This document shows, in pieces, positions 1 through 11,582 of a stretch of 64,000 nucleotides of DNA. The notes beneath the pieces were generated by a model. That model searched no databases. It saw nothing but the letters and a program-made list of their open reading frames with translations, and was not told the origin of the DNA. The position numbers were made by a program, and so were the translations under genes. Source of the DNA: Stenopsyche tienmushanensis (taxonomy: Eukaryota > Arthropoda > Insecta > Trichoptera > Stenopsychidae); the NCBI GenBank assembly GCA_008973525.1, contig WACJ01000387.1:124001-188000 (forward strand), in the 5' to 3' direction. Every line of letters begins with the position of its first letter. The first letter of the stretch is position 1.

Positions 1-24
1 TTATAATAAATACGCTTTTTATAG

Positions 25-2307
25 ATACAATGAACCACCTATCTATAACCACTCGCCGGAGGATGCACATAACCAAAATTGGGAATTTTTATTAGGCATA
101 TTGAACAAATCGTTTGAAAGTCTACCGATGCCATATGGTTTCTGGTAAAACATCCTGTATTGTATTATTGATGATGAAATTAAATCATTTTCATTGTTAT
201 TAAAAAATAGAATTAATAAGCTTGAATAATATTGAATAATTTTTAATCAATGCAATTCAAGCGATAGACTAATATTGCTGAGCGAAAATAATAACAACAA
301 CAAAAATTAATACAAAAATTATGATATATATTTTTTAATATATTTTTAGGTTTCCTTATATCTATGGTTCTTCTAATTTGTGGATTTATAGCTTTATTAC
401 AATTTTCACTCAGGTGATACCCTGCTATATTTTTGACAAGTTTCTTAAAATTTCTGGAGAAAAACCCATGTAAGTATGATGTTCCTATGTCATAATTTAA
501 TATATTTTCTAATGAATAAACTTAATTTATAATGCTATAGGATATATGCTAGCGGTTAAATTAGTTTATGGAAAGAGTTTGGCATTCAGCTTTGATAGTT
601 TTTTAAGTGAATCTTCTCTATACGCGGTAGGGCAAATTGAGCTGAACGACACGAAAAATGAAACGCTTCCCCTTTTAGTCTTTGGGCCGCAAAGGCGATT
701 CTTCAATTCCAAGCGGCAGTTGATCAGAAAGAGATGGAAAATTGTTTGTAGTGTGTCCGTGTCCGTCGCATACATCATAGAAACGCTACGCGCATGCGCC
801 GCGCTATCTCTACTATATGTGTGTGTGTGTGTCTATACGTAGCAAAAATAAACCTATACCATTCTTGTTTTATTATATATTACACAATACAGCGCAATCG
901 TTTGGTTAACAATTTCTCTTCAAAAATTAAACAAAAACAAAGCATAAAATCAACTTTTCCTATGAGTTTTGAAATTTAACTTTTTTTAAATTTCACCGCA
1001 TATTTTCATGCGCACGCACGTGTACCCACCCGTCTCTGTTCATAGTAAAATGCTTGAAATACGCTCTTTATAACACAGTAGACCCGCGGTAATCCGACAA
1101 ACGTTTTGCAAAGGAGTGTTGGGTTGTCCAATTTGTCGGACTATAGAGTATTGCCCTGGACCTCTTGTAGTCCGGAAATTTTTGGAAAGGAGGACTTGTA
1201 ATCCGAAAAAATATGAAAATGATGAGACATACATAGACAACACAAGGTTTCATATTATAGAATATAATCATAAACATAATGGCCATAGCAGTTATAAAAA
1301 ATAAAAACATGTTACCGTCATTAAACGTATTTCATGACGATTTTTGAAGCGTTTTAACCATCCCTTGCTACCTACAAAGTCTTCTTGTTTGTTATCTCGT
1401 TGTAAAACAACTTTGCTTTCATGGTCAATATGGAATATTCAGAAATAGGTGAAACATGCCTGTTTCTTTCTCGAAGAAACCACATGTACAAAGCTTCTTC
1501 CACCTTTGGATGTTTAGCTTTCTTGAAAATTTGCCTTTTGCTTGGCCCACAATCAATGGTGGAGAGGAACTTTTGAATATTTTCGCGTTTTTTTTGTATC
1601 ATAAATTGTGAATCGTCCTATGCTGTACTCACTTGCCAATTTGTAAACATATTCATTACGATTTAGGTGGTCCGTACATATGTAAAATACTTGTATTGAG
1701 ATGTCGGACTACAGGGGGCGCCGGATTAGACTATGCCGCTTATAAATTATCTATCAGTTCCTCATTGCTAGGGTATAGAGATCGAACGACGATCGAAGAT
1801 CACGTTCTTAAGAAGCTTCTCTAGAAATGAAAGATTCACATATTAATGGATTTTGTTATTTTTCAGGTTAATGAGATTTCAACGTAAAATTTTTCAAACG
1901 CTATCCGTCATGCATTTCTTTCGCCGTAGTAGAATCTCCTTCAAGTTAGAAGCCATAGCAAGACTACGATCGAGGATGAGCAGAGACGACGTAGACTTGT
2001 TTTACACGGAAGTAAAAGATATTGATTGGTCGCAATACATTCTTAGCGGTTTGAATGGTGCAAGAATCTACTTGCTAAAAGCGAGTCCTGCTGGGATACC
2101 GAAAGAACTTAAAAAAATTCGAAAGTTAGCAATATAAAACATATTTTTAATCATATTTTCGACTCACAATCAACTGTGGAACTGATTAATTCACCTTTTT
2201 TCAGATTGAAAATAGCCCATCGAGTCGTCGAAGGACTGGTTTTGATGTTGGCAGTGTACGTGTTCCTGCTCGTATTGCATCGTTTGTGTGAAATTTTGCA
2301 TTTATGA
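25..2307 (+). CDS. Fatty acyl-CoA reductase, C-terminal part (5' end lies outside the window)
   Basis: Four exons read as the C-terminal third of an insect fatty acyl-CoA reductase: 25-144, 350-469, 1867-2124 and 2205-2307 (stop TGA 2305-2307), all with GT-AG borders and a continuous frame. Enzymes of this family reduce fatty acyl-CoA to fatty alcohol with NADPH, usually at the ER or peroxisome membrane. The visible part begins YNEPPIYN, which also starts the matching exon of the neighbouring complete FAR. It covers the FAR C-terminal ('sterile') domain, including RSRMSRDDVDLFYTEV, and ends in a hydrophobic segment (LVLMLAVYVFLLVL), a likely membrane anchor. The NADPH-binding and catalytic exons lie upstream of base 1. 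Exon lengths 120/120/258/103 equal those of the last four exons of the gene at 7497-11582, so the two are tandem duplicates. AATAAA lies at 2338-2343. The intron 470-1866 is swollen by a Tigger-like insertion. Confidence 0.88.
818..832. repeat. (TG)n microsatellite
   Basis: A run of about seven TG units inside the large intron of the first FAR gene. A second short GT run lies at 18511-18526. Confidence 0.9.
860..968. repeat. Short dispersed repeat, also near 9427-9535
   Basis: The stretch around 870-965 (TTTTATTATATATTACACAA, then an A-rich part with GCATAAAATCAA) resembles the stretch near 9438-9530 in the second FAR gene. Both copies sit in introns of the tandem FAR genes, but in different introns, so this is more likely a dispersed repeat than a relic of the gene duplication. 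Family unknown. Confidence 0.4.
1076..1735 (-). mobile_element. Deleted pogo/Tigger-like DNA transposon
   Basis: The left end reads CAGTAGACCCGCGGTAATCC, a typical Tigger-type terminal repeat. A weaker inverted counterpart (TGTCGGACTACAGGGGGC) lies near 1702-1719. On the minus strand at 1372-1602 a 76-residue reading frame resembles the CENP-B/Tigger helix-turn-helix region (HPKVEEALYMWFLRERNRHV). The catalytic DDE region is absent, so this is an internally deleted, dead copy. It sits in an intron of the first FAR gene. The right end is approximate. Confidence 0.55.
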
Positions 2308-3082
2308 TGAACTTCATGTTTTTTTATAATTAAAAAAAATAAAATTAAGCATACAATGGGCTCATTGTTTGCACAAAAGGTCCTCGTTTTTTTCCCGACG
2401 GGCTATTATATAAATATGGATTTTTTGCCTAAGAGTTTAGTGACATTTGTTGCACTTGTGAATAGAAGACGATATTTACAAGGACACACTTTCAAATTAT
2501 TATTTCAAGCATGTCAATTGTTTCGTATAAAAGTGATTGGTATATTTGGTAAATCGAAAATAATTCAATGTTTTGCTTGTATCGTATATTCTTGATTATC
2601 TGATGACAATATCACGGAATAAATCTGCAGAAATACCGATTGTTTGCAAATTTAAGTTGGTTTCCTTGCTTTTTGTATTTTTCTGAAGATTATCCAGATT
2701 TTTTAAATATATTTTGCCATTTTCCACCTATCTTTTAATATCATTATTTAAAAACGACGTAGAGTTTTGATCGTATGGAGCAATATCCAGTTAATTAGAG
2801 TATTTCGTATTTTGGATGGAGTCAATTTCTCAATTTCAATATTCTGATTTCTTCCCATATCACAATTGAAATATAGGACCTTACTTTATTATATTTGTAA
2901 ATTCCTATTTGCTTACCAAAAATGCATTTTCAATTTCCTAATTATTGGCGATACAATTATAATGTGATGGGGTTTAACACTAAACAATGCAGAAATCAAA
3001 AATCTTATATATAAATCCATGATCGTCGGACAAAATATGGGGATATATGTTAACATCAACACAGTGCTTAATCAAAAATCAA
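2308..3082. other. Intergenic, no gene seen
   Basis: AT-rich sequence downstream of the first FAR gene. It holds that gene's probable poly(A) signal at 2338-2343. The open frames here are short and show no recognisable family. Confidence 0.6.
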
Positions 3083-4188
3083 TTAATGTGATACCTGAAC
3101 TTGTTGGCTTTTGCAGATATCAGAAATATTAAGTCGAATATTTGATATAGTCTTTTTCGTTTTTTTGATTTTCATATTAGTTATTGTTGAGAAACCAAGC
3201 TCACACAAATATAATGTAGAAAACTGTAAAAAAAAATCTGTGCCTTCGTGTGAAGAGCTGGACATTCCTCTTGAATAGAAATCCAAAATTCCTCTATGAT
3301 CATTTCGGAAAATTTAATTTTTAGAGTACATCTTCTTCGGCGTATGAAAATTCACAATACGATGTATCAATCGTAGCAATTGAATTTCGTATCGAATCGT
3401 AATTTTCTATATTTAAGGAATGAAAATAATCTGCAATATTTTCTTCCAATAAAGTCAAATGTTCTATTATTGCGGAAATATTTCCCTCGGGAATGTTTTC
3501 GTTAAGTGAAGGAAACATATTTACTTTTTTTTTTCTATTATTCGATTTTTCCAAAGAGCTAATTTTTCCAAAATCCTATCATTTAGTCAATGGATATCAA
3601 CATTTTTTCGTGATTTACTTGAATGCTTGTGTTAACTTTATTTAAGTAATTAAAAATATCTGCTAAATGTGCCACTTCAGTACACCAATAATTATTATGA
3701 AGACGTTTTACAAAATCATGCATACCTTCATTTCTAAAAAAATTAGCAATTCATTCTTAAGTTTTATGAATCCACATAAAACTTTACCCTTAGATAGCCA
3801 CTTGATTTTCAGTGTAAAAAAGCAAACATTAGTAATTAGCTTCCATAGAAATGCAAAGATTTTTAAACTTGATTTTTGTCTTGATTTTATGAAATTCATC
3901 ATATTTATAACATGATCTAGTGCAGATTTTAGTGCTGCTGGTAATGTTTTCGAAACTAAAGATTCTCTATGTAAAAAACAGTGCATAGTTATAATATTAG
4001 GACTTCTTGTCTTTGCAAGGGTAACAAATCCTTTGATTGAGTCTACCATTGAAGGAGCACCATCTGCACACATTCCTACACATAACTCCCATGATATTTT
4101 AAATTGTTCTAAATATGAAGAAATAGAATCAAAAACATCTTGTCCTGCACTTACAATAAGCGCGCGGTGCACCGGTTGAGAGCCACTG
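3083..4188 (-). pseudogene. Decayed hAT-family transposase (ZBED5-like)
   Basis: Minus-strand pieces line up in order as the middle and C-terminus of a hAT transposase of the kind related to ZBED5. The piece at 3708-4172 contains CADGAPSMVDSIKGF and then MHCFLHRESLVSKTLP. The piece at 3321-3554 continues it, and 3083-3286 carries the C-terminal signature STLYLCELGFSTITNMK. Stops and frame changes separate the pieces. The sequence at 4160-4188, read on the minus strand, starts CAGTGGCTCTCAACCGGTGC, a hAT-type terminal repeat. The end of the element therefore directly abuts the middle of the transposase, and the N-terminal half, with the BED finger, is missing. I did not find the opposite terminal repeat. 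Confidence 0.75.
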
Positions 4189-4554
4189 ATGTATCAATTC
4201 TTGCATCAATTCAATGCCAACGACGTCGATGTGCAAATTTTAAATTTCATTTGTAAATCTTGTAAAATAACGCATTTATGTTAATATGCTGTATGACTGT
4301 ATGTAAATTTACTTTATTGTAATATTTCCCGCAGGATAGGTCGCAACCCTCGGAACGTTTTAAGACTCATATTTTTTTTACATGTAAGCCATATCTATAA
4401 CATCAATCAACTTTTCAATTTCTATGATTGTTAAACTGATGAAACTTTAGGTTGAATCAATTAAGCCATATAAATTTAGAATTTATAATGATACAAAATA
4501 TACTTTTTGCTTCCCTAAATATGCTTAGAATTCCAAATAAAGTGCAAGTATACA

Positions 4555-5648
4555 CAGTAGAACTTCGATTATCCGGACTAATTGGGGGTGAAAGTAGTCT
4601 GTATAACGAAAATCCGGATAATCGAAAATAATCATAATTGATAGGTCACGACAAGAAAGTGTGAATGAGTTTTATTTGTCTGGATTTACATACACATATA
4701 ATAAATTACTCTTCTTTTAGAAGCTGCCAAATTGTGAATACTCTTAAGATATATAAATTGTCATGAAGTACACCCTTCTTGGTTCTTAAGCCATTTCATG
4801 GCGACATATAAACATTGGAAAGCTTCAGAATTAATAGGACCAATATCTGCCCCCCTCGCAAATCTCTTCTTCATCTTCTCGATCTCGTTATTCTGATACA
4901 GATATTTCTTTAATTATTTCCTCATCATTCAAAATTTAGAATTCAGGATCGTTTGCATCGCAATTTAACCACTCGGTCACATCTTTGTCACAATGTTTTC
5001 TATATGAGATTCTACAACCTTACTGGAACTTACTAATGGTCTTTTCAAACGGACCGGACTTTCGATTCATTCAACCGGAAGACTTTCGATATTTTGAAAA
5101 CATCTGGGGTTCTTTGATTTTTCAATTACAAGCATTGGCAATCTGTATCTGTCTACTACATTTGCATACACCATTATAGTGACACGTTATTTACTAGTTT
5201 TGGAAGAATTTTTACGTCTTGATGCTAAAGAATTGTTGGGTAGTTTTTTCCAATTTAAGCCGGTCTCATCAGCATTGTATATAAACTCTTCGTCGAATCC
5301 TTTCTTCTCCACAAAGCCCGAACTTGCTTTGAAGATGGAATCTCCATTTAATTTTGTATTAAAAAATATTGCTTTTTCACACAATAATGGACCATATAAT
5401 GACTTTCCAGTTGATCGTCTTTGTATGAACCACATAAAAATACACTCTTCACCTTCTGTATATCCTGATTTTTCCATAACCTTTCGCTCTGAGCTTCCAT
5501 CTTCTGATATTAAACAATTAGTTAAATTCATAATAAATAATCCATCACGTACGTGAGCAAAAATGAACACAATTCTCCACATGCAAATTAGCAAATTATA
5601 TATATTTTTGTTTTATTCTGAACAATCCGGATAATCAAGGTTCTATTG
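4555..5648 (-). mobile_element. pogo/Tigger DNA transposon with terminal inverted repeats
   Basis: Inverted repeats of about 23 bp frame the element: CAGTAGAACTTCGATTATCC at the left (4555 onward) and, at the right, the complement of CAATAGAACCTTGATTATCC, ending at 5648. TA follows at 5649-5650. The left flank is CA, possibly a mutated TA target duplication. The minus strand encodes part of a Tigger transposase at 5187-5594: a CENP-B-type helix-turn-helix piece (CIFMWFIQRRSTGKSLYGPL), then YNADETGLNWKKLPNNSLAS, the typical first-aspartate motif of the DDE domain. The rest of the transposase is eroded. At about 1.1 kb it is a truncated, inactive copy. Confidence 0.82.
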
Positions 5649-7055
5649 TATTCACATTTATTGCGGGCGAACAGGTATTCATATTATGGTCTGAACACGT
5701 CCTTGCTTTCTTATGATCACTAGCTGCTCATAACTATCATTGGAATTCCACTTCAACCAAATGCGCTAGTTTTGCTCATTGATATCTCATTAATCGTGAA
5801 TGTCTTCTCAAATTTTCTTTTTCTTGACTTTACTAATATAGTTGGCATGATTAACAATCCGATACACGAATCTTGAACGATAATCAATTGGCACTGGATA
5901 GTGGAATTGGGACAAAGTTGTATGAGAGGTTTCCTACACAAATACTTTGATATTTATAGTATTGTATTTATTAGACAGTCACTGTTTAAATCTTAGTAAA
6001 TCTTCGTTAAATTTCGAATGCCTTCTTGACATTGGATTCATGAACATAAATTGACAACAATCCTAACAATCTTATTTACTAACAAATTTCAAAAATAATG
6101 GATCATTTTCCGGTACCCTTATATTTTACAAATATCGCACGATTATCTATATGATACGCTATCAGTCACATCAGAGTGTATTTATAATTGGAAAAATAAC
6201 ATATAATATTTTATCAAATTGATATATAAATCTTTAGAACTAATGATATGGATATCGATATAAGATCGTTTATAATCTGTTTTTCATTGGGTGCTTTATT
6301 AAGATAAATATTTTTGGGAAACAACACAATCTCGACCTGCGAATTTCAACTGCTTACAAATCATATAAATAATATTTGAATTGCACATCATTATTTTATG
6401 AAAAAAATACTCTATTTTAAGAAAGTTCATAAGTCGAAATTAATGCTTTCAATTCGTATCGTTCAATCAATGTAATTATCGAACACTCAAGGCCCAAAAG
6501 TCAAACCACCAACACAATCATGGTTTTATCATTTATAATAACGATAATACAGGCATCTTCATTAAAAATACATTTAAATTGCACATTATATTATTATTTG
6601 ATTTGTAACGATTCAAAAGGGCAGTATATGATCATATAACAACCCCAGTAAAATACGATCTTTAGCTTTCTAAAAAATGGCGAGTCTTAATAAAATTAAT
6701 ACCTAAAAATGTCTTCACATTTTAATGGATCTTGATGTTTCCATTTTGTTTTCAAATATATTCTACGTACGGTGTGTATGTTCAAGTATGGCATTCGATC
6801 GCGAGGCGAATTTTCGTCATATCAGCGATCCGAAAAGTGGACCGATTAGACATCGACGCTTCATAACCTTGCTACGGCTCTGTACGGGGTCACCATCGAA
6901 TGATATTTGTTACGTAACTGAATCTATTTTGGAATATGTTAACAGAATACCTTATATAAAAACTGTGCTTATTAGTATTATTAGTAAATTGTGATAATCC
7001 TAAATAAACAATCAATTTTAATGGCGTGTATATTATATTAATGCTTAAAATCCTG
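5649..7055. other. Intergenic, no gene seen
   Basis: About 1.4 kb of AT-rich sequence between the Tigger copy and a short terminal-repeat fragment. Apart from the dispersed repeat near 6785-6870, I see no feature with support. Confidence 0.6.
6785..6870 (+). repeat. Three-copy dispersed repeat with a small hairpin (copy 1)
   Basis: The core CGTCATATCAGCGATCCGAA, followed by AAGTGGACCGATTAGACATC, recurs at 9560-9625 on the plus strand and at 33930-33995 on the minus strand. The centre is a near-palindrome (TCCG, A-rich loop, CGGA) that could fold. The family is not recognised. Confidence 0.6.
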
Positions 7056-7291
7056 CAGAATCAAAATGATTCTGCTCGCGGGTTCTCCGAAGAGTGAGCA
7101 AGAAGAGGCTTTATCTTCTTGTAGCGACTCGCATTTGCACAAAAGAGGAGTAAAAGGCGGTTTTTCATCGGTTTATGGTCTGCTAACTTGGTCCGACTCG
7201 TAGCCCGAAATTTTGCTCGCAAACTGAGACAAAGTTTTTGACAAGTCTCGGCTCGTAACCCGAAAAACTCGTAAGCCGAGGTTCCACTGTA
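7056..7291. mobile_element. End of a pogo/mariner-type MITE
   Basis: The right end reads CTCGTAAGCCGAGGTTCCAC followed by TGTA. On the other strand this is CAGTGGAACCTCGGCTTACG, the style of terminal repeat seen in pogo/Tigger and mariner MITEs. Internal copies of related words (GGCTCGTAACCCGAAAAACT, GACTCGTAGCCCGAAA) occur just inside. I could not find the left terminal repeat, so the left boundary is arbitrary. Confidence 0.5.
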
Positions 7292-7496
7292 TTTGTATTG
7301 AATTTTAAATAAATTCTTTTTTAAAAACCTATTCCCTGCGTTTTGATGATGTCAAATCGACCATTTATTTACTTACAAAACGTCATAAATTCTGTATTTT
7401 TTCAAAAATTAAATAATTTTGAACGATGATTTTACAATCGCACTAGAAATAAAATTTGGTGGGATTATTTTAATTGGGTGATAATAAGCAATCATA

Positions 7497-10400
7497 ATGA
7501 ATACGAATGAAACAAAGTGCAATGGTTACCACAAAGACGTTGGAAAAATTAAAAGTGAGTATTCCATATTGAAGCAATCATTTACATGCAATTAAATTAG
7601 TTTTAATTCATCAACAATCACCTCAAACGTTCTAGAAACAGACATACAAAATTATTATACTGGAAAAAATATTCTTGTCACTGGAGCGACTGGATTTTTG
7701 GGAAAAGGTATTTAATTGACAAAAATGATATCATATTAAAAATATTTGGAGAATTTTAATCGTATTTATTTGCAGTTATAATAGAAAGGCTCTTTAAAGC
7801 GTGTTGGGATTTGGACACGATTTATATTATGATACGAGCAAAAAAAGGAAGGGATATTAAGATGAGATATGATGAGTTTGTCGATTTTCCAGTGAGCAAT
7901 TTTCAGACATTTATATCAAAACGATCGAATTACATCTTTTACATAGTATTCTCTGTGCTACAGGTATTTTCCAAGCTTCCTAAATGTTGGCGAAGCAGAG
8001 TCGTTCCAATCGAAGGACAATTAGGAGAAGCAGATTTGAATCTATCTCAACAGGATCGAGATCTCCTAATAGCGAAAGTCAATATTGTCTTTCATTGTGC
8101 AGCTACTGTGAAGTATTTATATTTATCTGCCATTTGATATTTTAATTTACATGATCAAAGAAGCATTTATTTAATGTTATAATGTGTATCTTAAACAGGT
8201 TCGATGAGAATTTGAAAATAGCCATTGCTATTAATTCCATAGGAACGAAGGATATCATCACACTGTGTCGAGAAATGAAAAATTTGGAGGTGAGGAATTT
8301 AATTTACTTTCTCATAATGATCATCAATTTCATTCAAATACAAAATAATTTTATTTCATATGAATTTCAGGCTCTTGTTCATGTATCTACAGCATATTCT
8401 TACTGCGATAGAACTAATTATATTAAAGAAGAGTTTTATCCAAGTGAAGACATAATTGAAAACATTTTACCATTAGGCAAATTTGAAGACGAGGGAGTGA
8501 TAGATATTTTTACACGCAAGTAAGTCTATTTAGAGTTACATCAACATTTTTATAAAATATATTTCAGATGGATTATTTTTGCAGAATTTTAAATAAATGT
8601 CCAAATACATACATCTATACCAAAGCATTAGCCGAAAATATAATTAAGTCAAGTGCTTCAGATCTTCCTGTGGCTATCTTTCGACCTGGAGTTGGTATGT
8701 AAATCATTGCAATTAAAAACAAATCGTTTAACTTAAAGAAATGTGTTACAATTTGCTTTTCTTACAGTGGTAGGAAGTTCTGCTAAACATTCAGTTCCAG
8801 GATTTATAGACAATTTTTATGGACCAACGGGGATATTTTTTGCAATGGGAGCAGGTGTATTGAGGTAGTGAATGTTTACTTTTGATTTTAATCGTTTGAT
8901 TGCTATGCCAAATTTTACAAATTCGATGCAAAAAAATGACAAAACATAACAGGCAAATCTGGTAATACGCAAAATAGAATTTTTAAAAAAATCGACACAA
9001 CACAAAACGTATCATCATGTCAAATACACAGTTTCTCACTGTAGTTCAACGTCTATATATCGTCACGCTGCACTTTTGGCGCAAATTTCTCGCAAAGATA
9101 TAACACTACCAAAAACTGCTTTAATGCCACAAAAATTGTAAAAAAAACGTCTATATAAATGAGTTTGAATCAGATCTAAGATTAAATACATCTTTTTCAA
9201 TAGTAGTTCACGACGAGAAGATGTCTCCAATAATGATGATTATAGTTTTAAAAAAATTGGTTGTTTGTTGGTCAAAAATCAGTAAAACTCAGTAGACATT
9301 GCTAATAATAACTTACAAGCAGAATGAATATCTATGCAACTGTAATAATAATTATAAAATGTCAAAAAAAAAGTTTAAAATGCTGAGTGTATGTGTGGGT
9401 CGTAGTATGAAGCAATCACTGCACCAATAGTAAGCCTATTTTATTATATATTACATAACACATAGCTTCATATTTTAGCTAAAAATTTTCCTTAAAAAAT
9501 GGGGAAAAGCAATGCATAAAATCAATTCTTCCCAGGAGCTAACACGGGGCCGCGGATCGCGAGGTATTCATTCGTCATGTCAGCGGTCTGAAAAGCGGAC
9601 CAGTTGAACACACAGACCTTGTGATCACTCCCTCTTCTTTTAGAGCTTTTTGCGGCATTTTCTGGGATAAATGCGAATCCGGGGCCATCTGTACGATCAG
9701 AGAAGCCCCCTCAGTTGCTAACTTGTATAGGTGGCTTGCAGCAAATGAGGTCGTGAATGAATCTAGACTTCCCCCACCCATAAAAATTATATATTTACCT
9801 ATCTTACTAATTTATGCTTCTATCTTAGCTAGTTTTTTTTTTAGTTTTAAGTTACAAAATCCAGCTAGTTCAGATTTTGCACCTTGCTGTGCACTTTTGT
9901 TCCATGTTTATTTTCCTTTATCTCAGATGTAAAACGATGAGCTCATGTTTCATCTTGAATTGATGCAAAAACTCGGCTTTATTGCTGTGAAATATCGCCA
10001 AACACTCGATCGAAACATCATCACGACGCTGTTTTTATTTCATTGTGAACAAACGCGGCACCCATCTTGCGCACAGCTTTCTCATGTCCAAATTTTCAGT
10101 CGATATGCGTTGTTCAGCATTTTTTGAAAGGCTTACCATGTCTGCTGGTTATCCAATACCATTTTGTGGATTTTCTTCACCATTTCTGGAGTCATTTGGT
10201 CGACCACTGCGTTGTTAGTCTTGACAGCTTGTACGGCCTCGTCTAACCTTTCCTTGGCCATGATGTATTTACTACAAATCGATTCTAATAATGTGAATAT
10301 CGATATGAAATATAATAGAAACGGGGTTCAGAATTTAGTCAGAATACGTTAGGTCGGATATTTTTGTGATTCTCTTCGTATATTATCGCATCGCAAACGG

Positions 10401-11582
10401 TTAATAAATCTGCATATTTCTAGAGTAGTACCTATGGATGTCCTCGCTCCATCCAACTTGATTCCAGTGGACTATTGTGCTAATGTAATGCTGATAGCAG
10501 CTTGGGATCTGTCAAAAAATAGGTTGATCAAAATAATTTCAATATAACAATATGATGTCAACATTTTAATACGTTTTTTTAAATTAAAATTTAAGATACA
10601 ATGAACCACCGATATACAATTTTGTCCCAAATTATCGTGATAATCCTAGCGCAGGACAAATAGTGAAAATGTGGGAAAATCAATGCGAGGATATACCATT
10701 GTCGTATTGCGTATGGTGAGTGTTATACTTACCATAATCGAATGAGAATTATATTCAAAATATTATATATATATTATTTTCAGGTATCCAGGAATGACAT
10801 TTATTACCAATAAATGGTGCTTGAGGCTATTTATTTTTTTGACACAATTAATTCCGTCGTTTATCGCTGATATTTTGCTCACAGTCCTTCGAAAACAACC
10901 CATGTAAGTTTTAAAATGTGAATATCAAACAAATTATAGCGTAATTAGCTTGTCATTAAATGACGTTTGTTTGAAAATTTAAAACTTTTTTTGGCAATAA
11001 CAATAAATGTAATGGCTATATCCTGTGACAATAAACATGAAAAATAAAATTAAAACACATGTGTATAAAATTCCACATGATTTTATATACATGTGGAATG
11101 AATATAATTAATGAAATATTTTTTAAATTTATTTTTAAAGGCTTATGAAAGCACAACGTAAGATATTGCAGATATTTAAGCTGATGAAATACTTCTTTGT
11201 CACAAATCTTTATTTTCAACTTGATGGAGTGGCTGTCATAAGATCTCGGATGAGTAAGGAAGATTTGGAATTATTTTACACAGATATGACAGCTTTCAAA
11301 TGGAACAGATTTTTGCTTGTAGCCATTTCGGGCGCTAGGTTATTTTTATTAAAAGAAAACAGTTCTGATATTCCGCGAAATTTGAAAAACTTACGAAGGT
11401 ATTATGATCAATTACTTTTAATATTTTTTATATACTTATATCCCTCACGCAAATAATAATTTATTACAAATATTTTCAGATTGAAAATTCTTCATCACAT
11501 TATGAAAATAATTTTCTATGTAATTGGATTTTACACTATTGCACATTTTCTACACCACGCTTATAATAAAATAATACTTTAA
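7497..11582 (+). CDS. Fatty acyl-CoA reductase, complete, 13 exons
   Basis: Exons 7497-7554, 7636-7707, 7776-7891, 7964-8112, 8199-8289, 8371-8519, 8585-8694, 8768-8864, 10424-10522, 10596-10715, 10784-10903, 11141-11398 and 11480-11582 join in frame to 513 residues with GT-AG borders, the usual length for the family. The enzyme reduces fatty acyl-CoA to fatty alcohol with NADPH; insects use such products in cuticle lipids, waxes and pheromones. Visible motifs: the Rossmann nucleotide-binding loop TGATGFLG (residues 35-42); HVSTAYSYCDRT, typical of the extended SDR fold; and the catalytic YxxxK as YIYTK (221-225) in YIYTKALAE. The FAR_C domain follows, with a C-terminal hydrophobic segment. 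The start ATG at 7497 is the first that reaches the Rossmann fold. The 1.56-kb intron 8865-10423 holds transposon debris. AATAAA lies at 11624-11629. The gene is a tandem paralogue of the partial gene at 25-2307. Substrate chain length cannot be read from the sequence. Confidence 0.93.
9560..9625 (+). repeat. Three-copy dispersed repeat (copy 2)
   Basis: CGTCATGTCAGCGGTCTGAA, then a segment like that at 6811 onward, continuing into CACAGACCTTGTG, which copy 3 near 33940 shares. It lies in an intron of the second FAR gene. Confidence 0.6.
9940..10261 (-). pseudogene. mariner transposase fragment
   Basis: The minus strand starts with MAKERLDEAVQAVKTNNAVV and continues with MTPEMVKKIHKMVLDN, then, after frame changes, LDMRKLCARWVPRLFT and CLAIFHSNKAEFLHQF. 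These are the helix-turn-helix and linker words of mariner transposases. Stops and shifts make it dead. The catalytic part is missing and no terminal repeats were seen. It lies inside the 8865-10423 intron of the FAR gene. Confidence 0.75.

Noticed and set aside
546..842. 98-codon open frame in the FAR intron
   Set aside because: It ends in a translated TG microsatellite, lacks any domain and lies in a repeat-bearing intron.
2356..2595. 79-codon frame after the first FAR gene
   Set aside because: It has no recognisable family, lies in the 3' flank, and its length is within chance for this DNA.
5179..5556. 125-codon plus-strand frame
   Set aside because: It is the antisense shadow of the Tigger transposase fragment, which has recognisable motifs on the minus strand.
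11057..11096. Inverted repeat TTCCACATG...CATGTGGAA in a FAR intron
   Set aside because: Only 9-nt arms in AT-rich intronic DNA. Not distinguishable from chance.
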